DNA of 64,000 nucleotides from Neomegalonema sp. (GTDB lineage Bacteria; Pseudomonadota; Alphaproteobacteria; Rhodobacterales; Rhodobacteraceae), in the NCBI RefSeq assembly GCF_028688855.1, contig NZ_JAQTXI010000006.1:62001-126000 (forward strand). Direction: 5' to 3'. A model generated the notes under the pieces. That model did not search any database, was not told where the DNA came from, and saw nothing but the letters and a program-made list of their open reading frames with translations. The position numbers were made by a program, and so were the translations under genes. This document shows, piece by piece, positions 27,454 to 37,559 of the stretch (positions are counted from its first letter, which is position 1; every line of letters begins with the position of its first letter).

Positions 27454-27939
27454 TCAGCGCGAAGGCGGGCGGCCGGAGGCCGCGCAACGGGAGAGGTCAG
27501 GAACGCGAGCGGTTTCGCTCGTCAGGGAAAGGGTCCAGAAAGAGGTCGGCCGACCGCAGGGGAGCCGGTCGGCCATACGCACGAATTGCGAACCCCCCGC
27601 ACCCCGAAGCCGCATTGCGCAAACCCCGGAGAAACGGACGCGCTGGGCGCGCGCAGCCGTGAACCGGCCAGGCGGACCGCCTCCTCCCGCTCCGCCGGCC
27701 CGATGGCCGGAGAGCCGCAGGGGCGCCTTCGGAATGAAGGACGCTTCGTCCTGGGAGTATGGCGCCCGCCTGTCGTTAGGGGCGGCGCCGCGCGCCTTGG
27801 GGCGAGTGATCGAGTCGAGGACGACGCGCAGCGCGCCGGAGACCGAGAAGCTCCGGGCCAGACGCGCGACGAGGCGAAGAGCGCCGGCCGCGCGGGCCGC
27901 CTCCTCTTCCTCTCGCGTCAGGGCCTGGGCCTGGGTCAT
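27454..27939 (-). CDS. Unidentified protein within the T3SS operon
   Basis: A 161-residue frame with a good GAGGA ribosome-binding site nine bases before ATG 27939. The first 55 residues (MTQAQALTREEEEAARAAG, then LRLVARLARSFSVSGALRVV) look like a real helical protein. The rest is Gly/Arg/Pro-rich with scattered Cys and does not look convincingly coded, so the true product may be shorter after a frameshift or sequencing error. No family recognised. Between the 77-residue gene and sctI. Confidence 0.4.
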   Translation of the reverse strand: MTQAQALTREEEEAARAAGALRLVARLARSFSVSGALRVVLDSITRPKARGAAPNDRRAPYSQDEASFIPKAPLRLSGHRAGGAGGGGPPGRFTAARAQRVRFSGVCAMRLRGAGGSQFVRMADRLPCGRPTSFWTLSLTSETARVPDLSRCAASGRPPSR

Positions 27940-28036
27940 CTTGAATCGTCCTCGACTCTATGGGGGAGGCCGCGCAGGCCTCGTGAGGGGGGGGGAGGCC
28001 GCGGGGGCCTCGTGCCGATGGCGGAGCCGAAGGGCC

Positions 28037-28270
28037 TCAGACGGCCGACGGGTCGTTGGGATCCTTCATGAGCTGCTCGAGGATGTCGTTCATGATGTAG
28101 CTCATCACGAAGGTGCCCATCTTCACGCCCTGGCTCTGAAGCGCCTGCTGGAACTTCGCGCCTTCGGCGGCGGAAGCGTCCTGAGCCTGCGGGTCCACAG
28201 GGGCGACCGCCCCGGCCCCGCCGATCTGCGCGCTTGGGGCGAATCCGCCCAGCCCATTGATTCCGTTCAT
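28037..28270 (-). CDS. Small unidentified T3SS-operon protein
   Basis: A 77-residue protein. The first 35 residues are Gly/Ala/Pro-rich and the rest is one amphipathic helix (AKFQQALQSQGVKMGTFVM, then SYIMNDILEQLMKD). No Cys, no signal peptide. AAGGA eight bases before the ATG. By size it could be a needle, rod or early-secreted component. It lacks the two-helix needle pattern, so I leave it unnamed. It sits between sctG and the 161-residue gene. Confidence 0.6.
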   Translation of the reverse strand: MNGINGLGGFAPSAQIGGAGAVAPVDPQAQDASAAEGAKFQQALQSQGVKMGTFVMSYIMNDILEQLMKDPNDPSAV

Positions 28271-28356
28271 CCCCTTGGTCCTTCCATCGTCATTTCCCGG
28301 GCCGCGTCACGGACGCGGCCGGAGTCGTTTCCTGCGCGCCACAGGGGCGGCCGGGG

Positions 28357-28809
28357 TCATTTCCTGCGCCGCGCCACAGGGGCGGCGGCCAGGCGCCGGG
28401 CCCCGCTGTCGGGACCCCGCAGAAGCTCGCGCCGCCATTGCAGCGCTTCGGAGTCGCGCCCGAAGGCCGCAGCCAGGGCGCAGAACGTCGCCTTCGCCTC
28501 CCGCACCGAGCGCTTGCGCGTCAGGATCGCGCGCCGCAGCAGGGCGAGGGCTTCGCGTTCGCGCCCGGCCGCCGCCTCGATCATCGCCAGACCTATGGCG
28601 CCTGCGGCGTTGTCGGGCTGGAGCGCGTCCAGCATCTCGAACACGGGGCGCAGGGCCGCGCCCTGCTCCTCGCGGATCGCCAGAAAGCCGATTTCGGCCA
28701 TCAGGCGCAGATCTTCGGGCGGCGGAGCCGCGGGCTCCGTCTTCGCCTTGTCCCGGGGCGAGGAGCCCCAGGCGGGCTGGAAGGCCCATGCGGCCGGAGC
28801 GTTCGCCAT
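28357..28809 (-). CDS. T3SS TPR-like protein (SctG/HrpB1 type)
   Basis: A 150-residue helical repeat protein: LRLMAEIGFLAIREEQGAAL, then EMLDALQPDNAAGAIGLAMI, then REREALALLRRAI, then basic C-terminal residues. The pattern matches the TPR-like fold of HrpB1 and of YscG, the needle chaperone. ATG 28809 has GAGG six bases upstream; an ATG at 28821 overlaps the sctC stop. Directly after the short sctC. Confidence 0.62.
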   Translation of the reverse strand: MANAPAAWAFQPAWGSSPRDKAKTEPAAPPPEDLRLMAEIGFLAIREEQGAALRPVFEMLDALQPDNAAGAIGLAMIEAAAGREREALALLRRAILTRKRSVREAKATFCALAAAFGRDSEALQWRRELLRGPDSGARRLAAAPVARRRK

Positions 28810-28817
28810 GCCGGACC

Positions 28818-29786
28818 TCAATTCCAGGCTCCGCCGCGCACCACGCGCGGCGGTTGGGCGGCGCGCCAGGCCCTTTCGCGGGCTTCGGCTTCGGCCTGGG
28901 CCCGAGCGGCCTTCGCTTCGGCTTCGACCCTGGCCTGCTGGGCCTCGTATTCGGCCTTGAGCTTGACCTGCTGCGCTTCGTATTCGGCGCGGGCCTGAGC
29001 GGCTTCGGCTTCGGCGCGGACCTGGGCGGCCTCGGCTCTGGCCTGGGCGGCTTCGGCTTCGACCTGCGCCTGGGCGCGGGCGGCGATCATCTCCTCGAGC
29101 ACGACCTCCATGGCCGCGACGTAGCGCGGCGGACCGTTGATGTGGGCGAGGGCGCCGTCCACGACCTTGGGCCGGAACTTGTCCTCCCAGATCCCGAGCC
29201 GACGCATGGTCCGCTCCAGATCCACCACCGAGACGCCCTTCAGCGTGACCAGGCGCGTCACCCGCTCGGCGACGCCGCTGACGTCGATGACGCCGCCGTC
29301 ATGGCGCCAGTCGAGGCCGTTGTCCCGCGCGAGGCGGTCGAGGAATTCGGCGCCGCTCACGTCGTCGAAGCGTCCGCTGACCAGAGCGTCTCCGGGCGCC
29401 TCCTCGCTGAGGCGCAGGGGCGCTCCGGCGGCGGAGGCGAACTCCGCCAGCACCTCGCCGAGCGGATGCTCCTGGATGGAGAGGCTGAACCGCTCCTCCA
29501 TCCAGACCGGCCGCAGACCCGCCTGCACCGCGCGCGGCGCCCAGGCCTGAGCCTGGGATCCGGCCCCGGTTTCGGCCCCGGGCTCGCTTCCGGCCGCGGG
29601 GGCCCGAGCTTGCGCTGCGGTCTCCGTCGCCGGAGCCTCCTGCGCGGCCATGGACCTGGCGAGCCAGGCCGATCCCTGATCGGCGTCGGCGCGCGCCCGG
29701 GCCGCCGGGATCGTCGTCGCCACGAAGGCGGCGGCGGCCAGGGCCGTCAGGCGGAACGCGCTCTTGCTCGGGAATCGGGCGGGCAT
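28818..29786 (-). CDS. Short SctC-like protein: secretin N-terminal domains without the secretin core
   Basis: A 322-residue protein. Residues 1-35 are a signal peptide. 35-92 is an Ala-rich linker. 97-170 is an N0 domain (FSLSIQEHPLGEVLAEFA, SGRFDDVSGAEFLDRLARDN, GGVIDVSG). 176-233 is an N1-like domain (LERTMRRLGIWEDKF, INGPPRYVAAMEVVLEEM). Where a normal SctC continues into N2/N3 and the beta-barrel, this protein has an Ala/Glu/Arg coiled coil (234-308), ending GGAWN. Family secretins are about 500-700 residues. Rhizobial T3SS split this protein into RhcC1 and RhcC2; this resembles RhcC1, but no RhcC2 partner lies in the window. Confidence 0.82.
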   Translation of the reverse strand: MPARFPSKSAFRLTALAAAAFVATTIPAARARADADQGSAWLARSMAAQEAPATETAAQARAPAAGSEPGAETGAGSQAQAWAPRAVQAGLRPVWMEERFSLSIQEHPLGEVLAEFASAAGAPLRLSEEAPGDALVSGRFDDVSGAEFLDRLARDNGLDWRHDGGVIDVSGVAERVTRLVTLKGVSVVDLERTMRRLGIWEDKFRPKVVDGALAHINGPPRYVAAMEVVLEEMIAARAQAQVEAEAAQARAEAAQVRAEAEAAQARAEYEAQQVKLKAEYEAQQARVEAEAKAARAQAEAEARERAWRAAQPPRVVRGGAWN

Positions 29787-29815
29787 TTGGGGCCATCCTT
29801 TCGAACTTGTCCCCG

Positions 29816-29844
29816 ATTGTGCCGCGGCTCCGCGAAGATTTCAA
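29816..29844 (-). promoter_or_regulatory. Possible promoter of the large T3SS operon
   Basis: Reading the minus strand, TTGAAA (29844-29839) and CACAAT (29821-29816) are separated by exactly 17 bases, about 30 bases before the sctC-like start. The -35 is good and the -10 mediocre. The surrounding 29.8-30.0 kb is much more AT-rich than the genes. Confidence 0.35.
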
Positions 29845-29889
29845 GAGAATTGTTCCATACGAAGACTGATTGTGTTCCGCAACTGAGTT

Positions 29890-30022
29890 TATAATCCTGA
29901 TTGCGTAAATATACAGCAAAAATGGGATGGGTTTGGTTATATTTTTCTTGAAATGGAGCGATATCGTCGCATAATGGCACAAGCTTGTTTGAGAAACCTT
30001 ATCTCCAACGCTCTTCTCAAAC
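29890..30022 (+). promoter_or_regulatory. TATAAT box and inverted repeat upstream of the glycine-rich gene
   Basis: A perfect TATAAT lies at 29890-29895, with no convincing -35 at the right spacing, which suggests activator dependence. Downstream, GTTTGAGAA (29987-29995) and TTCTCAAAC (30014-30022) are perfect 9-bp arms 18 bases apart, ending 33 bases before the start codon. This could be an operator or a leader hairpin. Confidence 0.4.
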
Positions 30023-30055
30023 GCGGCGGAAACAGAAATATCAGGGGTAATGATC

Positions 30056-30820
30056 ATGACCTTGGGTCTTTTGGGCGCGCTCTTCGGCGGCGGCCGGTCT
30101 GAAGTGCAGCACCAGCCGGCTCCCCAGCAGCCGAGCGTCCATCCTCAGCAGTTCGAAGAAGCCATCAACGCGCTGGTCCAGCAGAATCAGCAGCTCGGCG
30201 CGCAGGTCCAGCAGCTGTCGCAGCTCACCCAGGGCGCGGCCCAGGGCGTGCAGCAGCTCGGCGAGGGCCTCAACGGCGTCAACCAGGGCGTCCAGGGCCT
30301 CAATCAGGGCATCTCGGCCCTGGCCCAGGGCCAGCAGCGCGGCCTGCGCAACGACACCATCCTCGCCCGTCGCCTCGCCGGCCTCGAGCAGGACATCGGC
30401 GGCTCGCTGAACCAGATCGGCGCCCAGACCCAGTACAACGGCGAAGCGATCAACAACCTCGCCGGCTCGCTGAACAACATCGGCAACGGCTGGGGCGGCG
30501 GCTCGCCCGGCGGCTTCTATCCGGTTCCGGTCGGCGGCGGCTGGGGCGGCGGATTCCCCGGCGGCGGCTGGGGCGGCGGATACCCGAGCTTCGGCGGATG
30601 GGGCGATGATTTCGGCGGCGGCGGCGGCTTCGGCGGCTTCCCCGGCGGCGGATGGGGCGGCGGCTTCGGCGGCTTCCCGGGCTTTGGCGGCGGCTTCGGC
30701 GGCGGCTCGCTCGGCTCGCTGGTCGACTCCTTCTTCGGCGGCGGCGGCGGCTGGGGCGGCGGATACGGCGGCGGCTTCAACCGCGGCAGCCTGGACCTCG
30801 ACTTCAACCGCTACTTCTGA
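30056..30820 (+). CDS. Glycine-rich, cysteine-free protein divergent from the T3SS
   Basis: A 254-residue protein starting MTLGLLGALFGGG. ATG 30056 is chosen because AGGGG lies eight bases before it, against two bases for the ATG at 30050. Residues 25-140 are Gln/Leu/Asn-rich with coiled-coil periodicity (QQLGEGLNGVNQGVQGLNQG). Residues 143-240 are repeats of Gly, Trp, Phe and Pro (GGGWGGGF). The end is LDLDFNRYF. No Cys, no clear Sec signal peptide. Cys-free Gly-rich composition and divergence from sctC recall harpins, but there is no sequence proof. Strong terminator downstream. Confidence 0.8.
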   Translation: MTLGLLGALFGGGRSEVQHQPAPQQPSVHPQQFEEAINALVQQNQQLGAQVQQLSQLTQGAAQGVQQLGEGLNGVNQGVQGLNQGISALAQGQQRGLRNDTILARRLAGLEQDIGGSLNQIGAQTQYNGEAINNLAGSLNNIGNGWGGGSPGGFYPVPVGGGWGGGFPGGGWGGGYPSFGGWGDDFGGGGGFGGFPGGGWGGGFGGFPGFGGGFGGGSLGSLVDSFFGGGGGWGGGYGGGFNRGSLDLDFNRYF

Positions 30821-30907
30821 CGCCCGGCCCGCTCGCCGGCGAACGTCTTGCTCTGCCCTCTCCGCTCCGCTTTCCCTCGCAACGCGGCGGAGCCCGAGGG
30901 CTGACTG

Positions 30908-30937
30908 CGCGTCCCTTGAAAAAGGGACGCGTTTTTT
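30908..30937 (+). terminator. Rho-independent terminator of the glycine-rich gene
   Basis: CGCGTCCCTT, loop GAAA (a GNRA tetraloop), AAGGGACGCG, then TTTTTT. A textbook intrinsic terminator about 90 bases after the stop codon, which implies a strongly expressed monocistronic message. Confidence 0.93.
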
Positions 30938-31193
30938 GTTGGCGGCGGCGCGCTCTCCGGGGGGGGCGTCGTCGGGAATCCGGAGCGCGCTTCGGGACGC
31001 AGGGACGGGCGAGGTCTCCCCGATCTCCCCTCCGGAGCCCTGAGGGCGGCGGATCTCGTCCCTGAAGGCGTCCCGGAACCGGAATCCGCATGACGCTCCC
31101 CGAGGGCGAGGCCCGCCCCTCCTCCGCAGATGCGAAAGGGCGCGGAGCCATGGCCCCGCGCCCTTCGTGGTCTCTTGCAGGGGGCTCCGGGCC
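30938..31193. other. Gap between the glycine-rich gene and ccr
   Basis: Between the two convergent genes I see only the terminators at each side. Short frames here have no ribosome-binding site and read as shadows. Confidence 0.5.
31136..31165 (-). terminator. Terminator after ccr
   Basis: AAGGGCGCGG and CCGCGCCCTT form a perfect 10-bp stem around a 10-base loop, about 30 bases past the ccr stop. The A/T ends give short U-runs in either direction. Confidence 0.7.
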
Positions 31194-32495
31194 TCAGCGG
31201 GCGGCGGAGGCCTCCAGCACGTCCTCATAGGTCCGCAGGCCCGTCGTGGGGGCCGAGACCAGAACGGCCATGTTGCCGGGCTTGTGCTGGTTGCGGAGCA
31301 TCTTGGTGTGGGCCTGGGGGATTTCGTCCCAGGGGAAGACCTCGGACATGCAGGGGTCGATTCGCCGCTCGATCATCAGCTGGTTGGCCTGGGAGGCCTG
31401 CAGCAGGTTCGCGAAATGCGAGCCCTGGACGCGCTTCTGGTGCATCCAGAGATAGCGGGCGTCGAGGGTCAGGTTGTAGCCGGTGGTTCCGGCGCAGATC
31501 ACCACCATGCCGCCGCGCTTCACCAGCAGCAGCGAGACCGGGAAGGTCGATTCGCCGGGATGCTCGAAGACGAAGTCGACGTTGTTGCCCTTGCCGGTGA
31601 TGTCCCAGATGGCCTTGCCGAAGCGGCGGGCCTCCTTGAGCCACTCGTTGTATTCGGGGGTGTTGACCGTGGGCATCTGGCCCCAGCAGCTGAAGTCCTT
31701 GCGGTTGATCACGCCGCGGCAGCCGAGGCTCATGGCGAATTCGCGCTTGGATTCCTCGGAGATCATGCCGATGGCGTTGGCGCCGGCGGTGTTGATCAGC
31801 TGGATCGCCATGGAGCCGAGGCCGCCCGTCGCGCCCCAGACCAGCACGTTCTGACCGGGCCGCAGGATATGCGGACGATGGCCGAACAGCATGCGGTAGG
31901 CCGTGGCGAGGGTCAGGGTGTAGCAGGCCGACTCCTCCCAGGTGAGGTGCCGGGGGCGCGGCATGAGCTGCTGGCTCTGGACGCGGGCGAACTGGGCGAA
32001 GCTGCCGTCGGGAGTCTCGTAGCCCCAGATGCGCTGGGTGGGCGAGAACATCGGATCGCCGCCGTTGCATTCCTCGTCGTCGCCGTCGGTCTGGTTGCAG
32101 TGGACGACCACCTCGTCGCCGACCTTCCAGCGCGTCACCTTGTCGCCGACCGCCCAGACGATGCCCGAGGCGTCGGAGCCGGCGATATGATAGGGAGCCT
32201 TGTGCACGTCGAAGGGCGAGATCGGCACGCCCAGACCCGCCCAGACGCCGTTGAAGTTCACGCCCGCGGCCATGACGAGGATCAGAACCTCGTTGCTGTC
32301 GATCTTCGGGGTCTCGACGACCTCCAGGGCGAAGGACTTCTCGGGTTCGCCGTGGCGCTCGCGGCGAATCGCCCAGGCGTACATGCTGGGGGGCACATGG
32401 CCGAGCGGCGGGATCTCGCCGATCTCGTAGAGGTCCTTCGTGGCGAGGCTCTTCGTGGCGCTGGGGGCCTGGGGCTGGGCGGCCGTCTGCGTCAT
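31194..32495 (-). CDS. ccr: Crotonyl-CoA carboxylase/reductase
   Basis: Key enzyme of the ethylmalonyl-CoA pathway: reductive carboxylation of crotonyl-CoA with NADPH and CO2 to ethylmalonyl-CoA, used for acetate assimilation. 433 residues, MDR fold. Typical segments are HVPPSMYAWAIRRERHGEP, FNGVWAGLGVPISPFDVH, VVHCNQTDGDDEECNGGDPM, the nucleotide loop VWGATGGLGSMAIQL, and VFEHPGESTFPVS. Length and motifs are those of carboxylating Ccr rather than a simple crotonyl-CoA reductase. Monocistronic here. Confidence 0.97.
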   Translation of the reverse strand: MTQTAAQPQAPSATKSLATKDLYEIGEIPPLGHVPPSMYAWAIRRERHGEPEKSFALEVVETPKIDSNEVLILVMAAGVNFNGVWAGLGVPISPFDVHKAPYHIAGSDASGIVWAVGDKVTRWKVGDEVVVHCNQTDGDDEECNGGDPMFSPTQRIWGYETPDGSFAQFARVQSQQLMPRPRHLTWEESACYTLTLATAYRMLFGHRPHILRPGQNVLVWGATGGLGSMAIQLINTAGANAIGMISEESKREFAMSLGCRGVINRKDFSCWGQMPTVNTPEYNEWLKEARRFGKAIWDITGKGNNVDFVFEHPGESTFPVSLLLVKRGGMVVICAGTTGYNLTLDARYLWMHQKRVQGSHFANLLQASQANQLMIERRIDPCMSEVFPWDEIPQAHTKMLRNQHKPGNMAVLVSAPTTGLRTYEDVLEASAAR

Positions 32496-32899
32496 CGTCT
32501 GCTCCTGATATTCGCGGCGTCATGATGTGGCGGTCCGGAGGTCCGAACCCCGTGGAGATGCCCGCGAACGCATGAAAGATACAATTCGGACTTAAGTATT
32601 GTTCAGATGTTGCGCGGAGGCAAGGCGTTTTTTGCGATGCGGCATGAAACGGCGTGGAATCGCCGCCTCGGGCCGACCTGCGGCGGAGCCGGAGCCCGGG
32701 CCTCGCCTTCCGGCGGAGCCTGAGGCCTGCGGCGCAACCTCCGGCGCCCGCGTCGGCCTCCCGGCGCCCTCCGGACCAGGCCCAAGCCGCGATGAAACCT
32801 GAGGAAGCCGCCCCGACCAACCTTTCGCGCCCATTGCCATGAGGGCGGGATTTCGGCATTCCTCGGTTTCGTGAAACGAAAAATTTACGAGACGCCCGA
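32496..32899. other. Intergenic region upstream of ccr and the sensor operon
   Basis: 404 bases between divergent genes. Short frames of 60-82 codons exist on both strands across the GC-rich centre (32640-32840), but they overlap each other, lack ribosome-binding sites and match nothing I know. AT-rich ends (32575-32640, 32870-32890) probably carry the two promoters. Confidence 0.5.
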
Positions 32900-33474
32900 A
32901 TGAGAAGCTGGCTGATCGGAGCCGTGGGGGCGCTCCTTCTCGCGGGGGGCGTCTGCGCGGCGATGCGCTCCGACGAGCGTCCGACCTCGATTCCCGCAGC
33001 CGAACTGCTCGCGCTGCCTCTGCCTGCGGACGAGCATTTCGACCCGCTGCTCCTGATCTGGGGCGGGGCGCCGGAGCGGCGCAACTGGGTGGACCCCTTC
33101 ACGAGCGAGCGCGTCAGCGCCTTCGATCTTGCGACTCTGGGGGAGCTGCCGCAACAGGAGATCGCCACCACCACCGACTGGACCGACGGAGAGCGGCGCT
33201 TCCGGGGCGTCCTGCTGCGCGATCTTCTCGCGGCGGTGGGGGCTCACGGGGCTCTGGCGCGGGCCGGAAGCCGCACGGATTACGTCGTGGACATCCCCAT
33301 GTCGGACGTCCTGCGCTACGACATGCTGATCGCCACCCACATGGACGGCGAGGCCCTCCAGCCGCGCAACAAGGGGCCGCTCTGGCTGATCTATCCCCGC
33401 GACGACCATCGCGAATTGCGCGATCCGCTGTACAATTCGCGCTGGGTCAGCAACCTCACCGAACTGAAGGTCGA

Positions 33475-33478
<4 letters not shown>
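32900..33478 (+). CDS. Molybdopterin-oxidoreductase-like periplasmic protein paired with a sensor kinase
   Basis: A 192-residue protein with an N-terminal membrane/signal segment (about 4-22), then a sulfite-oxidase-like molybdopterin domain: RRFRGVLLRDLLAAVG, YVVDIPMSDVLRYDMLIA, then PRNKGPLWLIYPRDD. The cofactor-ligating cysteine of true enzymes is missing; the only Cys is in the signal region. It therefore probably binds a ligand or serves as a sensor partner rather than catalysing. The stop overlaps the kinase start by four bases. Confidence 0.75.
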
Positions 33479-36039
<2,561 letters not shown>

Positions 36040-36043
36040 AGCC

Positions 36044-36472
36044 TCAGGAGGGCGGCGGGAAGCGCGAGCCCTCCGCCTTGCAGGCGGCGCTTTCGGCCTC
36101 GGCGGCGGCCCGCCCCAGAGCCGAGACGACGAGGCTGACCTCCGGCTCGGCGCGTCCGCCGAAGGAGACCTCGCGCGTCAGGATCTCGCCCTCGACGACC
36201 CGCGTTCCGCTCCAGAGGGCGTTCTCCTCCAGGGCGGCGGCCTGATCTGCGGGCGAAAGCCGAGAGAGATCCGCGCGGTGGATGGTCTGGACCTCGCCCG
36301 TCTCGAGGTTCAGGGCGTTGGTCGAGGGGCAGGGCGCCCGCACGCAGAGCAATCCGTTGTGGCAGGCGACCCATGAGCTCTGGCGCGGAAGGACCGACAG
36401 CGCGGCGGCGGGCGAAGCCAGCGCGAGCCCCAGCAGGCCGGAGACGGCGAGACGCGACGAGAAAAGAGGCAT
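36044..36472 (-). CDS. Secreted hypothetical protein with CxxAPCPS signature
   Basis: 142 residues with a signal peptide (about 1-24, cleavage after PAAA). The mature N-terminus has CHNGLLCVRAPCPSTNAL, a cysteine cluster shared with the next upstream gene, then an acidic helical region and a final Cys. Function unknown. The stop lies close to the convergent kinase gene. Confidence 0.7.
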   Translation of the reverse strand: MPLFSSRLAVSGLLGLALASPAAALSVLPRQSSWVACHNGLLCVRAPCPSTNALNLETGEVQTIHRADLSRLSPADQAAALEENALWSGTRVVEGEILTREVSFGGRAEPEVSLVVSALGRAAAEAESAACKAEGSRFPPPS

Positions 36473-36483
36473 GGTCGTTCTCC

Positions 36484-36936
36484 TCAGTCCTGAGAGGCGG
36501 GCGCGCCGCCTCGACAGAGCGCCGCCGCTCCCTCCGGCGCGGGCCCGATCAGCGAAGAGATCACCAGAACCTGGCGGCTGCGCGGCGCTCCGCCTTCGGG
36601 GAGCGTGAAGGGGCGCTCCTCGACATGGCCGATCAGCGCGAGGGTTCCGTAGTAGAGTCCGCGCTCTTCGGTCAGCCGCCTCCGCTCCTCCGGAGTCAGG
36701 GGCGAGGCGTCGAAATCCACGCCGAGGATCCGTTTGCGCGCGTCGAGGTCATAGGCGTTGCGCGAGGGGCAGGGCGCCTGGAAGCAGCGGATTCCATTGT
36801 CGCAGGCGACGAAGCGCGAACCGGGCGGCTCGATGGGGGCGGGGGCGGGGGCGCCGGGGTCGGGGGGCTCCAGAGCGGCGGCGGGTCCGGCGCAGCTCAG
36901 CGCCAGAGCCAGAGCGCGCAGGGGAAGGCGGGGCAT
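36484..36936 (-). CDS. Secreted hypothetical protein, paralogue with CxxAPCPS signature
   Basis: 150 residues with a signal peptide (cleavage near GPAAA), then a Pro-rich linker and CDNGIRCFQAPCPSRNAYDL, matching the neighbour (C-x-N-G-x-x-C-x-x-APCPS-x-NA). SPLTPEERRRL corresponds to the neighbour's SPADQAAAL. A clear tandem duplicate in the same orientation, 11 bases apart. Periplasmic by prediction; function unknown. Confidence 0.72.
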   Translation of the reverse strand: MPRLPLRALALALSCAGPAAALEPPDPGAPAPAPIEPPGSRFVACDNGIRCFQAPCPSRNAYDLDARKRILGVDFDASPLTPEERRRLTEERGLYYGTLALIGHVEERPFTLPEGGAPRSRQVLVISSLIGPAPEGAAALCRGGAPASQD

Positions 36937-37014
36937 GGGCGAAGCTCCTGAAAGGGCGGGCCTCCGGAGACGGAGACGGGCGCGACGGCCCGTCTCCCTC
37001 CGGTCCTGCGGAGA

Positions 37015-37401
37015 TCAGCGCCAGAGCGGCGGAGGAGCGGGGCGATCCCAATAGCCGTGACCTCCCCAGGGGCCGGGCCGGCCGCCGCCCCAATAGGGAG
37101 GCGGAGGCGGTCCCCATCCGCCGCCCCAGGAAGGCGGAGGCGGCCAGCCCCGACCGGGCAGAGGCCGGGGAACCTCCCATCCGCCGCCGCCCCATCCGCC
37201 GCCGCCCCAGCCGTCTGGAGCGTCGCAGAAGCAGGGCGCCCGGACGCAGGCGCAGGTCGGCCTGGGAGGCGGCGTCAGGATCGTCGGATAGCCGGGAGGG
37301 ACGAGGATGGTCGGCGCCGGATAGGAATAGGATTGCGCCGCCGCCGGTCCGGCCAGAGCGAGCGCCAATCCGAAAGCGCCGAGGGAGAAGAGGCGAGACA
37401 T
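37015..37401 (-). CDS. Secreted Gly/Pro/Trp-rich protein with CVRAPC signature
   Basis: 128 residues starting MSRLFSLGAFGLALALAGP, a signal peptide with cleavage after AAAQ. The frame is open 47 codons further upstream, but only this start gives the signal. After a Pro/Tyr segment comes TCACVRAPCFCD, the same CVRAPC core as the two genes downstream. The rest is low-complexity GGWGGGGW and PPPP repeats. Possibly a surface or wall-associated structural protein. Confidence 0.65.
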   Translation of the reverse strand: MSRLFSLGAFGLALALAGPAAAQSYSYPAPTILVPPGYPTILTPPPRPTCACVRAPCFCDAPDGWGGGGWGGGGWEVPRPLPGRGWPPPPSWGGGWGPPPPPYWGGGRPGPWGGHGYWDRPAPPPLWR

Positions 37402-37559
37402 CGCGATCTCCTGAAAGGCGAGGGTTGATCGGGAATTCACCCTGCGCCCCCTGTGCGGCGCGATTGCGGCGGGGAGGCGGCGAAAGCGTGAAGCCCCGAC
37501 GATTGACAAAGCCGCGCCGGGGGCGTCGATAGGGCGCAGCATCGCCAGAGGAGAAGCTG

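Noticed and set aside
27302..28960. 552-codon plus frame across the sctI-sctG region
   Set aside because: Arg/Pro/Ser-rich and overlaps several well-started minus genes; no ribosome-binding site.
13671..29786. Reading the cluster as a flagellar export system
   Set aside because: No FliF, flagellin, hook or rod genes. SctJ is a lipoprotein, and SctC-like, SctD, SctK, SctX and SctY proteins are present, so it is a non-flagellar T3SS.
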